Assembly (NCBI GenBank): GCA_950097015.1
Contig: CATNEN010000039.1
Location: 6,960,501 to 7,024,500, forward strand
DNA from: Macrostomum hystrix
Lineage: Eukaryota > Platyhelminthes > Macrostomidae
Reading direction: 5' to 3'
Length of the DNA: 64,000 nucleotides
Part shown: piece by piece, positions 33,294 through 45,228 of the stretch
Layout: each line of letters opens with the position of its first letter
Position numbering within the stretch: position 1 is the stretch's first letter
Notes under the pieces: model-generated
What the model was told of the DNA's origin: nothing
Seen by the model: only the letters and a program-made list of their open reading frames with translations
Databases searched by the model: none
Position numbers and translations under genes: made by a program

Positions 33294-36200
33294 TCAGAGG
33301 ATGCCGAAGCGCTCGAGGTGCTTGTCAATGATGAAAGCGCGGCAGCCTTCAAGCACCTTCTTGACGTTGTCCGTGTTCACAGCGCAGGTGTAATAGTAGC
33401 AGCAGGTGTGATGGTGATATTCGAATTTGAAGTCTGCCCTGCGCTTTCTCTTGGCGATTTCCTGAAAACAGGCATTTAAATTTTGTTTGGCATCGCGAAA
33501 AAAATAAGATTAAAAATATAAAAAACATTGTCTTCTAGATACAGTCATCGGTATACAGGCCTTCATGAAGATAAAGTTTAAAGTTAAAGTTTAACTAATG
33601 GATCCAATTTGGTGGTGAGTGGCAGACCAGTTTGCCTCTCGTCAAGGTCACCGAGCTCGATTCCACGGCGAGGCCACATTCATTTGGGGCGCAGCCGCGG
33701 AGAGAAGGCTTGGGGGCTTGTCGCACAATTTACGCCCTTGAGGGCCAAGCTCCAAGGCATTCCAAGGCAAAGTGAGTGTACACTGCCTGACGATAAAAAA
33801 GTCAGGACAGATGTACACACCTGTGTGAGCCAATGGCTGCGTACGGTGTGCGTGTGTGCTCAGGAGTTAACGAAATGGGCGGAATTGCCTACTCGCTGGC
33901 TGCGGGTCAAGTGTCACCAAATGATGTGCCATTGCCCGCAGCCCTCCAGCAATAATAATAAACATTATTATGGATCCACTAATCCTGTACTGCCACGAAT
34001 TTAAGCTTTTTTACAGCCGGTTACTTAGTTAAAATTTAAATACCTTAAATACCATACTCAAGGTACATGAGTATAACATACTGCCAGGCTTTTCTCATTT
34101 CAACATGAACTTTAAACTTCAGTGCTTTCACTCACTAGGAAGATATTCTTTACAAAGCAGGCCGTTTTGACGGTGTCCGGGTGTACCGCAGGCAGTTCCG
34201 GCTGCTGCTGGTGCTGCTTTTTCCCCTTTTTTTTCTTCCCAGAATCCAACAAAGCGGTTGTTGATTTTGTAGCCACAGGAACCGCCAAAGCTGCGGCTGT
34301 TGGAGCTTTTTGCTGCTGTTGCTGCTGCTGCTGTTGCTGCTGCTGTTGCTGCTGCTGCTGTTGCTGCTGCTGCTGTTGCTGCTGTTGCTGCTGCTGCTGC
34401 TGAAGATGATGACTGTTTCCGTTTGGCGGCCCCTGGCCATCTGCTACTGCCGCGGCAGCCGCAGCCGCTGCCATCTCTTCAAGTCTGGGAAAAGCGTCGA
34501 TGAACTCGCGCTTCTCTTCCTCTGAAATTTGCACAAGGTGGTTGAGAGGTAGACCGGCATTGGTGGGTGCTAAGCGTCTGATATTTGTAGCATTTTTTCT
34601 TGGGTTTTATCTACGAGAGTAAAAAGCTTTATGTCCACGAAATTTAGTTATTAAGTGAACTTTATAATCGGTTTTAAGGGCGTTAAGGTGTAGCTCGTAA
34701 GTTCCTGGCAAAGTATTAACTGCCCGACCCTTATCGCCATCCCGCTACCCCCCTTAACGAATATAAAACCACAGCCGTTCCAACTATTCTACCAGCGTCT
34801 CGACTACCTTCTAACCAAAAGCTAATAAAAGCTTACGATAAGCTAAGTGAAGTTTTATTACTATACCGAAGTATGACTTACTTTGTATTGACACTAATAA
34901 GTGCAGAGGTATTGCCACAAACCTGCTATGAGATTATCACCAAAACTGCTTTTACATTACCACAAAGCTGCTTTGAGATTTCTGCTAGCTCTTGGCATTA
35001 TTATTACAAGTAGATAGACCACGGTATTTTCCCTCCATGCGGAAAAACCACGGGGGTATTTCAAATACCCACAGCATACTTCACGACAGCTACAAAACCG
35101 AATGACCGATTTTCGTAAAAGTTCAGCATCAGATCAACATTTTGCGCCCTTTACGATGAACTGACTTTCAAAGCCGTCAGACACAGCATCGTCCAGATAT
35201 TCAGCGATCTTGTCGAAGACCCTGTTGACAAGGCCAACTAACATTGCTCTGAACAAAGCTGAAATCCTCTTCTGCATGCAGTCTTCAGCCAGCAGACATA
35301 ATCGATGAATGAAATGGATGGTAAAGGGAAAGGATGCCCCTGCGACTGATTGATATAGTTTGTGGAGCCGACATGGTTCCATGATGAAATTTTGTAAGCC
35401 GAAAATTTATCTTAATATTGGTGTTTTTTGCCACCTGACACGCCGACCTGAATTGTTGAATATCCCAATAGTGTCGACGTTTTGTGATTCTGGAAGTTAT
35501 TATAGACATAAAAAAATGTTTTTTAATACTCCGTGGTTTTTTTTAATTCTGCTTCTATGGGGTTTTCGCTAAGCAGCAAGAAAACGATAGCTACGCTCGT
35601 AAGCTTTAATTATTTTGTTGTAAACCTGTGAAACAACGAGAATTTTGCTAATAGGCAATGAGATTATTGCACGGCCTGTGTTAGACTAATGATGCCAGCA
35701 GTTTATCCTAATGATCAGAGATGCAATCATAGTTTTGCAATGAAATGTAATTTTTCCTGCTTAAGGGAAATCGACAACTTAGCGGGAAGTTAGCCGACAG
35801 GGGTGGCTAGTCTTCGCTTAATGAACATATAAATCGAGTTCATGCCAGCTTGATTCGTTTCTTCTCAATTGCGTAACAATGGTCATGCATTCCCTTCGAC
35901 ATAGTTGTGAAAACTAAGCCCTTGTTTTGCATATCATGCAATGCCATTCGCCAGCAATGGCTTTCCTGAGCAAATGCATGTCTGACATACTGAGAGACAG
36001 ACCTAGAGGCTAGTTTGGCATTCACCGTGTTCCATTCGACACAAACTATTATTGCTAAGCAACGACTGCTGAGTGTGATCGCACGGGTCCCCCACCGATT
36101 GTGGAGCTGCTAATGAAACGCTTCCGCTCGATTTGAAATGCAAATTTTGTTCTCACTCTGCCACTCTCCCTTCAGTGTTGCGCACACCAATACAGCATCT

Positions 36201-39200
36201 GCTCTACAACCGGAGCAGCCCAGATCTAGCAGGTTTAAAGCTGTTCAGTGTGGCTGCGTGCTGTGCCTCTGCGAGTGCCAATTTTTTAACCATTTTTCTG
36301 CCGCGCCTCGAGAAATTTGCAAGCGGCGTGCACGAGGCCGCTGCCTGATAAGCAAACAGACTCGCTTTGGCATAGCCTGAATGGTTTTCTCTTCGAGCTT
36401 TCGATTTTTTTTAGTTTCAAGAAGTCCAAACCGGACCCAGGTGTCTCACCCGATGGAACGTAGCGGTCGAAATCCAGCTGGCTGATGAAGTGCACCAGAT
36501 CCAGCGGCCCGATGTGCTTCTTTTTCTGTTTGTCTGTCGCAGATGCGGCAGTCAGCGTTGCACCTGTGGAGGCTCCCAGGGTTGTTGCCGCCGCCGCTGC
36601 TGCTGCTGTTGCCGAGATTATTGGCGGAGCTGATGGCAGCTTGCAGCTTCGACGTCGGTGTAGCATATAATTTGAGTCGTCCTCAGTAGGAGCTACAGCA
36701 GTCGCAGTCGCCGCCGCAGCCTCCAGCTCCAGCGTCTGCTCGCAGTAGGCCAGCATTGTATGAAGCGTTTTTCCAGCTCGAATCTTTTCCTCCAGCTGGT
36801 CAATCTTGTTGATGAATAGCAGCACGGAGACGTCCTGCAGGTAGCGGTTGAGCCATACCTCCTGGAATGTGTCCAGGGACTCCAGAAGGCGATTCTTAGG
36901 CCGGTCACAACCGACGTCTTCTTTCAGTGTGAGATCGAAGCTGCTCACGTCGCATAGGTAAAGGATGGCGGTCACATTGTTGAAACACTGGATCCACTTC
37001 TTGCGCTCACCTTTCTGCCCGCCGACGTCATAGACTCTGCATAATTCGAGTTCGAATTTGATGTGTTTTGAATGTAAGACATTTCTACGAAAAATTAAAC
37101 TTACACCTTCCTGCACCGTGTCACTGGTACAGAACAGCAGCCAGCGAGGAGGCCATTCGCCCATTTCGCTGACTCCTGAGCACACGCCACACACGCACAC
37201 GGATACCGTACGCAGGCACACGCTCACACACGTGTGTACATCTGCCCTGACTTTCTCATCGTCAGGCAGTGAACACTCTCACTGTGCCTTGGAACTTGGC
37301 CCTTAACGGCGTAAATTGCACGACAAGCCCCCAAGTCGTCTCTCAGCGGATGCACCCCCCGCGGAATCGAGCTCAGGGACCTTGGTGCGAGAGGCAAACG
37401 AGTTAACAGCTCTGCCACTCACCCCCTTAACATCTACCTTAGTTTAAGCAAATCTTTCTGTTCGTTAAAAATAAGGATACTTTGGCGGTAAAACAGTATT
37501 TTCTTTTTCATGGCGTTCAGGTATTGTTTTCGTCGTTTTCATGGCGTAATCCATTTTCACCTGAACTTTGCTGTGTGATTCCCGTCCTTAATCTCGAATC
37601 GAATATCCGTGATGTTGTTAGTCATGATGCGACAGCGCAGAATGTCCTGATCTGTTGGCGTGTAGGTCTGGTTTCTGAACAGATGGATTCTGTCGAGGAA
37701 ACTGGCAAAATTATCAAGGGGGATAATTTAGAATCTTGGAGAAAAAACGAGAGATCATTACTGAGAGCAAATAATATTATTATGGCTGAATCGGCTATAA
37801 AACTTGGCTTACTATTTGGCGCAATCAATAAGTTGATACCGGCTGGAGTTCCGGAAGCTCTCCTGTACGCCAGGATCACGCCACAGGCGGTCCACAGTGC
37901 GGAAGAAGCGGCTGGAATAAACGAACGGATCCAGGTCGGCCCGAGCCGCGTTGTGCGCGTGGTTGTCCGCCATCTGCTTCAGCAGCCACGCGCCCATCTC
38001 CGCGGTCTCCTCGCTGCCAAATGGAATGCCCAACTTGTCCATTGCTGCCACAATGCACTGAAACACAGTTTCATGAGTGAGGCAGAGTCCAAGTCCAACT
38101 AATTCAACAAATTACTCATAATTCTAATGCTCTTCCTTCTTCGAGAGTCAGCCCCACAATGGAGTGGGGATCAAGATGGGATAAAAACCGCGGGGACAGA
38201 TTACAGAGCTTGCTGAGCGAGCACGTTCTTTCCACTCTCGAGTGCACGTCCAGTACAGTACAGCTAGCATGGCTACGCTGAAGTGGGTCTGCAGTGACAC
38301 GATACTCCGCCAACATTTGGGCCACCTGTCTTACAGCGATGGAGTCGCGGATATTTCTGCGCATATAGGCAAGCTTCTCACGCCTTTCACTGAAATGAAC
38401 GGCGGATTTGGTGTGCTCAGGTCAGCAAATCTGAACTAAATCAAAATCAGGAGACAGCCAATGCCACTCACTCATAGCTAAATCCGTTGATATGAATTAT
38501 TTGCATCTGCTTGCATATTGTAGACTTTCCAGATTCGCCTGTGCCTGAATAAATGGGAAAAGTAATATAATGTTATTTAATCCTAGTTAGTGCTTCACTT
38601 AATATAAAACTACAGACAGAGCCCACAGACACTGGAGTGGCTGTGCAGGTCATTCGTCACACGCCTCATCTTCTCAGCCAGGACGGCAGTTTAATTTTCA
38701 TGACATGTCGGGGCGGAATCGCAGAAAGGAGGCGTGCAAGTGAAAAAGGCTAATCAGCCTTGATTAGTTAGGCTGATTTCTCCGCTCAGTCCAAAGATTG
38801 CGGCCAGCCCCTCCGCTGCTCATTTCCTTTCCATGATCGCTTATCTCACTCCGTTTACTTTCACTGAGCGTATAGCAACAGCTGGTGCAAATAATGGCTA
38901 GCTGGAGCGCTTCCTTTAAAGCGATTTATTTTTTCACCGGAACACACCGCCCCCCGCCGCCTCTTCAACTGTGCGGACTGGGGAGCCCCTGGCTGAAAAG
39001 CGCTCGCGGGAAAGATCGGTCGTCAGAAAATAACAGTGAACCAGCCGTTGGCCAAACTGTGACAAAGAAGATTTCTTCCCAATCGGCAGCTGCTCTCCAG
39101 ATCCTCTCACCGCTCTTCCTAACCCGAAGCGTACTTCCTCCGACTGGGGGCGACAGTGTCGACTCTGCCCCGTGAGAGCTCAGAGGCGTTAGGCGGACCT

Positions 39201-41557
39201 TAGAAGCCATCTCAGGCGGTTATCTGCAATCACTCGTCATCTCGTCGCGGCATCTAAGATTTGTCTCGGCTAAGTCTTCAGCCTGCAGCAGTATCCCCAG
39301 CTTCTCCACCTAATCGCAATTATTTTTTCAACAGTCCAGTCAGAAATCCCAGCCATTATATCCTGGCAAAGAAGGCTTAGCATGTGGATCAAGTGAAATA
39401 AGTCTAGCTGGAAATATTTTAGAATAAAACTGCCAGCTCTGCCTAACGGATACTTACAGCTTAAAATAAAAATAAAAATTAGTTTTTGGAGTCGACAAAT
39501 AAGATGGAGCCAGTCGGGATGCTTTTGATGAAGGCGGTAGGTGAGTTAGGAATTGGTGAGTACAAAAATTTAACTTAGAAATCCTGGAAACCGGATGTTT
39601 TGCCATACAACATGCCTGGAACTGCATGCCTGTGTGGCAATATACTGAACCCTGAATTGCACAGAAGGAACAGTCCACTGCCAAAGCAAGTATTTTTTGT
39701 TGAAATTGTGCAAATAATGAATAAAATATGAAAAACTGAAGAAGGAAAGAGGCAAGCTTGGTGGCTTGAGTGGTTTGGGGGGGCTTGCAAATCACACCCA
39801 AGAGGGCCAGACTCCATTGACTAAGCAGTGACGATGAGAAAGTCAGGCCAGATGTACACATCCTGTCACTATTAGTGCCTCCAGAGCTTCTTTTGAGAAG
39901 CTTATTATTATAAAAATTATTATTTTAGTCAAGTCTAGACTGTTATAATATATTTAAAGCGAATCGATCAGTAGAGCTGACAGGATATCGCGATCCTAGA
40001 AAAGTAGAATATTGCAGAAAACTGACAACTACTATTCGCGTCTCACTGCTCCACCGATCTCAAGGCCGGTGGAGCTAGGCTGACGTGCTCAAGTTGGAGT
40101 GACAAGTCTGTCAAACTAGTCAAGAAGATCGAACGCTTCTCCCAGGCCTGAGCTACAGCCCTTCTGTCTCTGCCTCACATTTGCTCTCTTTATTATATTC
40201 TTCCTCGGGCAAAGCGGCTGAGCAGTTCATTTCCTGTGCGCCTTCTCTCCCGCAGAAGAAGGAAAGGCAGGGGCGCAAGCCGAAGGCGAAGCGGCAGTTG
40301 CTGACTGCGTTGAGGTGCGGGAAATAAATTTGCCAGTCAGGTAGAGCCCTCAAGCAGGTGAGTGATTGGGAACAGCGCAATACTCAGCGCGCAAGGGGAA
40401 ACAAAAGCGAGAGAAAATAATGGAGAAGATATTAAACAATAAGGAAGTGTGAGTTCGGGAAGGTGCGGGATCTGTATCGAGTTGTCCCATTGCAGTGAGG
40501 AAGAGAGCAGTGGGCAGAGATAAATCGTGAGACGCATATTAGCAAATGTACTCACTTGCACTTTTATTTCCAAGAAGAGGTGAAAGAATTAAGGACATCT
40601 TATATGGCTGAAATCTAAGCGGGACCTTCATTGTGCCCCCAACCTGTCCAGTCAACTCAGATTAACGCTAATACGAGAAGTGAATAGAAAATGTATTTGA
40701 GCTCGGAAAGCGACTGAGATTCGAGAACAAAGTGTTGATGTCATGAAATTGGTCGGAAATAGAGCGTTCAACGAGTTTACCTAATTAAGTATTATCTATC
40801 TAATATCCGAATTCATTTCAGTTAGCAAATTAGATTAGGAAATCATCAACGAAATCAAGCACTAATCTGTCTGGGACAGTGTTCTCAAGCGAGGCTAATC
40901 TGTCTGGGACAGTGTTCTCACGCGAGGCTAATCTGTCTGGGACAGTGTTCTCACGCGAGGCTAATCTGTCTGGGACAGTGTTCTCAAGCGAGGCTAATCT
41001 GTCTGGGACAGTGTTCTCACGCGAGGCTAATCTGTCTGGGACAGTGTTCTCACGCGAGGCTAATCTGTCTGGGACAGTGTTCTCAAGCGAGGCTAATCTG
41101 TCTGGGACAGTGTTCTCACGCGAGGCTAATCTGTCTGGGACAGTGTTCTCACGCGAGGCTAATCTGTCTGGGACAGTGATCTCAAGCGAGGCTAATCTGT
41201 CTGGGACAGTGATCTCAAGCGAGGCTAATCTGTCTGGGACAGTGTTCTCACGCGAGGCTAATCTGTCTGGGACAGTGTTCTCAAGCGAGGCTAATCTGTC
41301 TGGGACAGTGTTCTCACGCGAGGCTAATCTGTCTGGGACAGTGTTCTCACGCGAGGCTCGGACGTATAATTAGTGTTTTCATGACTTCTTATGATGTTTT
41401 CGAAGGTTCCATTGTTCTCACCAAGCAGCAAAAGCTGGATGACCTTCTTCTGGCCTTCAAAGTCCTTAACAGCCGCCTCCGTGATGGCCTCGTCGCGCTG
41501 CCGGCACTCAGCAGAGCGACCATTGCCGGGGGCGAAGCACAGGGACATTGCCCGCAT
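33294..41557 (-). CDS. Heterotrimeric G protein alpha subunit, Gs-like, with polyAla and polyGln inserts
   Basis: GTP-binding alpha subunit relaying receptor signals at the inner membrane. Eight exons: 41557-41422, 38544-38472, 38389-38335, 38057-37813, 37701-37561, 37036-36450, 34521-34136, 33461-33294; they total 1791 bases with every junction in phase, giving 596 residues. Motifs: P-loop LLLLGTGESGKST across exons 1-2; switch I LRCRIMTNN (Arg about 194, Thr about 197); switch II YDVGGQKGERKKW (Gln about 224); base contact FINKID; TCAVNTDN in the last exon. ESLDTFQEVW followed by NRYLQDVSVLLF and the HL-x5-L tail favour the Gs class. A Cys near the start (MSLCF) may be palmitoylated. The protein is about 200 residues longer than Gs: Ala/Thr-rich and polyQ inserts sit after AGK, between the NKID region and the C-terminal helix. 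The second ATG (41548) is an equal start choice. The tail ERFGIL matches no standard class. Confidence 0.93.
33605..33960 (+). repeat. SINE family A, full length, in G-alpha intron 7
   Basis: Head GTGAGTGGCAGACCAGTTTG, box-B-like GAGCTCGATTCCACGG, body TTTGGGGCGCAGCCGC and CAATTTACGCCCTTGAGG, tail GCTGCGGGTCAAGTGTCACC followed by an AATAAT run. Opposite in orientation to the host gene. Confidence 0.88.
34310..34403 (-). repeat. CAG/CAA polyglutamine tract inside G-alpha exon 7
   Basis: About 32 consecutive glutamine codons, mostly CAG with interspersed CAA (CTG/TTG on the plus strand), inside a coding exon that splices in phase on both sides. Long runs in the other frames (polyC, polyL, polyS) are shadows. 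Confidence 0.95.
37150..37425 (-). repeat. SINE family A, reverse, in G-alpha intron 5
   Basis: On the minus strand: GTGAGTGGCAGAGCTGTTAA, then CTGAGCTCGATTCCGC, then CAATTTACGCCGTTAAGG and GATGTACACACG. Lies between the exons ending 37561 and starting 37036, in the same orientation as the gene. Confidence 0.87.
39765..39880 (+). repeat. SINE family A fragment in G-alpha intron 1
   Basis: GACGATGAGAAAGTCAGGCC and AGATGTACACATCC match the 3' body; the head is absent. Confidence 0.55.
40867..41358 (+). repeat. 33-bp minisatellite in G-alpha intron 1, 15 copies
   Basis: Near-perfect 33-bp units containing CTAATCTGTCTGGGACAGTG, ending in CGAGG. It starts 63 bases inside the intron after exon 1. 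Sequence variation is limited to AAGC/ACGC and TTC/ATC. Confidence 0.97.
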
Positions 41558-43102
41558 GTCGCTGTCTGCTTCACTTCTCTCTGACTTAGCTTAATAGTTC
41601 GAATTCTATTTGAGTTGCTCACTAGCAGTGTCTGATCTGACTGTTGTTCATGAAATTTCTGACTCGGTTTATAGATCTACCTATCTCGATATGTAGTGAA
41701 ACTCTGTCCTGCTCTTTCTGAATCATTCGCGGTCTCTCAGTCTGTCTCTTCTTCGTCTTTCGCCTTTAATTTCTGCCTATTTCGCTACCCCTCACTCCCT
41801 CCCTGGTTGGCTAGTGAAGTCGCGGCCACTGACCAACAGTTTCCATGCAGTGTTTACGCCAGTGCGAGCCCTGAGACCTCTCCGAGTCAGTGAGAGGATA
41901 AAATAAATTGGGGGACTTATGAAATCACAGAGAAGAAATCTGACTGTGGGATTTCTGGCTGTCGATAAACAGTTCGCTGTCAGGTCAACGGAGCCATAGT
42001 CGGCAGATAAGATAGCATGCACTCCCTCCTATTGGCCTAGCATGTATACATGCATAGTGCAAGTCAGCTAGGTAGTGAAGGACTTGGAGTCGTGCTCAAA
42101 CTGACCTGCTAGTCTGTATCTGGTGAATGACTGCATGGTGTTCTATCCGATGCACGAGTATAAAGAAATCCACTAGGCTTCTAAGATTCTAAGATTTGCT
42201 AGATCGAAGCCTTTGTGATTTATCTGAGACTCCCCTAAAGAATATGAGACTCTCCTAAAGATTGTGAGACTCTCCGGACGATTGTGGGACTGCTCAGGAG
42301 ATTTTGAAACTTCCTGGAAGATCGTAAGACTCCCTGAAGATTGTGCGACTCACAAAATAAATTATTAAATATTTCTGTTTGAAAATGGATTGGACGAGAT
42401 CAGAATGTAGAAAGTTTATAGACTGATTTAGGAAAATTTAGGACAACTTTGAAGTTGAGCACCTTGGAATCCCAGTAAATTCGTACGCATGTTGATCTCA
42501 ACAAATTCTTGCTACTAAGAAGTATACACGAAGGTACTTTACAGTCACTGAGGCGGATTTGGCTACCAGCAGCAACGCAATGTGAAAGACCAGCAATGAA
42601 AATAGGGAAATAAACTCTAAAAAATCAAAGCCATGCAAACATCCTCCTTGTTTGCATCACCTTGATCAGTAAAAGTATGTTTCGCCCCTGAAAAGCAAGA
42701 GCTCGTTGTGTTTGTCTGGCAGTCCAGTTAAAAGCCAATGTTGACTCACCCAACTAACGGCTCTAACATGCTACAAACACTGAGCCGAGGGTCGGGCTCG
42801 AGTTTTACTGCACAATGCTTTAGGCACTTGTTGGCTTTGCGGTTGCACTTTTATGCTTTAGACCTCGTTTACTTTCTATGTTATCTTACTCCCTTTCTCT
42901 CGTGCGCTGTCTCACTCTAGCAGTGCTTACTCACCGCATATGCACCTGCGTATCAGTGCATGTTTTAGCCCTCAAACTATCAAATCGTTTCAATAATCAA
43001 CGTACATTCATCGACCATTCTGTGCATAATAAATAGATCGCAAGTTTTGGCTCTGGCCCTCAACTGTTCGTTTGTCAGCTAACATGACCTTATTCGGCTT
43101 AC
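41558..43102. other. 5' flank of G-alpha; short degenerate repeat
   Basis: 41690-41800 is pyrimidine-rich. 42225-42360 has six or so loose copies of AGATTGTGAGACTCTCCT. No coding exon recognised. Confidence 0.45.
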
Positions 43103-43411
43103 AGCACTCTGACTCTGCTGGCGCATGTATTCACCGTCAATCGTAAAGTCTGACAGAGGAATCACGTTGACATTATTTCGTGGATGACGTTTGCATCCTG
43201 TGGACACTGGGGGTGGGGGCGCATGAGTCTCTATCGGCTTGTTAATTGACTCCGGAACAGTTCTGAATCGCTGGGCCTCAACCGGCGCGTGTGTCGCTGG
43301 GCGCTGGCGAAGGCGATCCGCGAACAGACGAGCCGCACCTAATCCGACCATGTCAGGCTCAATCAGCATCCAGGGCCTGCTAGCTTGCACGAGTGGCCAT
43401 ACAGGGCCTTC
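43103..43411 (-). CDS. Candidate single exon of an unknown gene
   Basis: On the minus strand, acceptor ATATACAG and donor GTAAGC bound 309 bases (103 codons, phase 0 at both ends) without a stop: EGPVWPLVQASRPWMLIEPD, later VIPLSDFTIDGEYMRQQSQ. GC content is higher than the surroundings. I recognise no family and found no neighbour exon. Confidence 0.35.
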
Positions 43412-43644
43412 CTGTATATGAGAAGCGCTATGGGTTGGCTAGCCATATAATGCAGAACTATGAGCTAGAACTACAAAACTGCTCACACTTCTGAGAGACT
43501 AGAGAATGGGAAAGCATATACTCGTAGATTTGATAGAAAGTGCGCCCACTATTATAAAACTAATACGTGTTCTCGATGCAGTCGAGTCATGAGAACATAA
43601 GGTTGCTTATAGATCATTGTTTTGCTCAAATAATAATAATTTAA

Positions 43645-44290
43645 TAATAATTGATTACACCTGCCCCAATTGGGTCAGATGTGCAGCCGACAGCACAGCC
43701 GCAGCTAATGCGCGGCGCATCTGAAGGCTGCGTACGGCTGTTCAGTCCACACTGAACTTTTGCCCGTAACTTTTTTCGGCGACCTCCCCCGGTCTTCGGA
43801 GTAGCGTCAATCAACTCGGCGCAACGAATTCTATCGGAAAAAGTTGTCCCGCAATATGGGTAAACACTTTGAAAACAGTTGACTTTTGAAAAATGTCAAC
43901 TCAATATCTCAACTTTCACTCAGGCAGGCCCTCCACGGCAAAGGTACTGGCAGTACTCGGGTTGATATTTCGAGTGCTAGCTATTCGGAAGGACTCGACA
44001 AGGCGAGTTTAACGCGCAGAAATTCCGAACTCCAACGGTCTCCTTTCAGTGCCAGTTCAATCGTCCAGTAGACGCGTCCAGTAACTAGACGCGTCCATGC
44101 AGTGGGGGGACGCCACACCCACCTTCAATTATCCCAGCTAATGCTGGTACCCATTTAACAGCTGGGTGAACTGAAGCAATGCAGAGTTAAGTGTCTTGCT
44201 AAAGGACACAAATTGTTTCAGTGGAGTCGGGAATCGAAGCCCCGACCTTCAAATCGTGAGTCCGACGCTCTAACCACTAGGCTACAACCT
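43645..44290 (-). repeat. SINE family B (tRNA-derived), reverse, split by an insertion
   Basis: On the minus strand the tRNA-like head AGCCTAGTGGTTAGAGCGTC and box-B-like GGTCGGGGCTTCGATTCCCG (44290-44220) run into the body to about 44093. The body resumes at 43758 and ends at the TCTGACCCAATTGGGGCAGG tail (about 43665). The gap is 338 bases of unrelated DNA flanked by GTCCA on both sides. Confidence 0.82.
43759..44096. mobile_element. Unidentified 338-bp insert in SINE family B
   Basis: Interrupts the SINE between the two halves of its body with GTCCA at both ends, like a 5-bp target duplication. Contains CGGCGACCTCCCCCGGTCTT and, at the right end, two copies of TAGACGCGTCCA-like sequence. 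No inverted repeats or coding capacity seen. Confidence 0.45.
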
Positions 44291-45220
44291 CTTGCATCTT
44301 GCATGAGCAGGCGTTTGCTCAAAACGCCTCCACTCTCTATGGGCCAATGCATCCCATAGCGACCAAGTCGCATGCAGCAGCTAGCATTTCTCTGATACGT
44401 CAAACGTCGTACGTCGAATGACTTTATATGCAGCCTCCTTTTATGGCATACTTCGAGACATCCTACTAGCTCGTATACGCAATTCAAAAAGGCACAAACT
44501 TAAAAAATGAACCAATATCGTGTCTGATATTCGAGTGCATCGCGGGAAAATTGCCGTCAATCTTTCTAGACTCCTAAGCGACAGCTTCAGTGAAGGATGG
44601 TCCACTCAAAGATGTGAAATTCGAAACGTAACTGTCGAGATTGTCAGGATTGCTTTGGTGGTGTCATGTTTCTAGCTTTTGGTGCTTTTGTTAGCCCAGG
44701 TAAGATTGGCATCACCACACTTTTAGGAGTCTTTGGCACCTTTAAGAGAGTTGGCCACAGTCTAAGCTGCCCACCTGCCAATCAAATCAACAAACTAGAG
44801 TGCATTATCACTAAAAACAGTCGAATATTCATTCAGCTGAGTGTCTAAATGGTTTAGCAAGCGCAAATAAGAAGATCGCCTGTCTTTGTGTGAACAACAA
44901 GGCTGAGGAGGCACTATAGAACTACTGCATGTGCTTTATTTCGTCAGGTTTACTGCTAGAGCATGATCAGACGCTTCCGGAAAACAGAGATGGTAGAGAG
45001 TATGTACTTTAACTTAAAGAGACAAACAATAAACTGTCCGACACCACAGTAGTGATTTATAGTTAAAATGAATATAAACCTAAAATTTTACAAGCGACAA
45101 GTTGCAAGCTTTTAGAAACGCTTACAAGCAGTACTTATAAGTTCATGTTCATGTTCTTATAGCATTCATGAGGGTTCATCAAATCGGCCGACTTTCTCCT
45201 AGACTGACTGCAACGGATTC
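44291..45220. other. Intergenic, no gene seen
   Basis: No coding exon or repeat recognised. Confidence 0.45.
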
Positions 45221-45228
45221 GGAGCAAG

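Noticed and set aside
34122..34525. Polycysteine, polyleucine, polyserine and polyalanine frames
   Set aside because: Shadow frames of the CAG tract; only the polyQ frame joins the G-alpha exons in phase.
37482..38102. 206-codon plus-strand frame
   Set aside because: Covers two G-alpha exons and their intron in antisense; the minus-strand exons have the family motifs.
44220..44290. True tRNA gene
   Set aside because: Box A and B are present but the acceptor stem is not evident and the sequence continues into a repeated SINE body.
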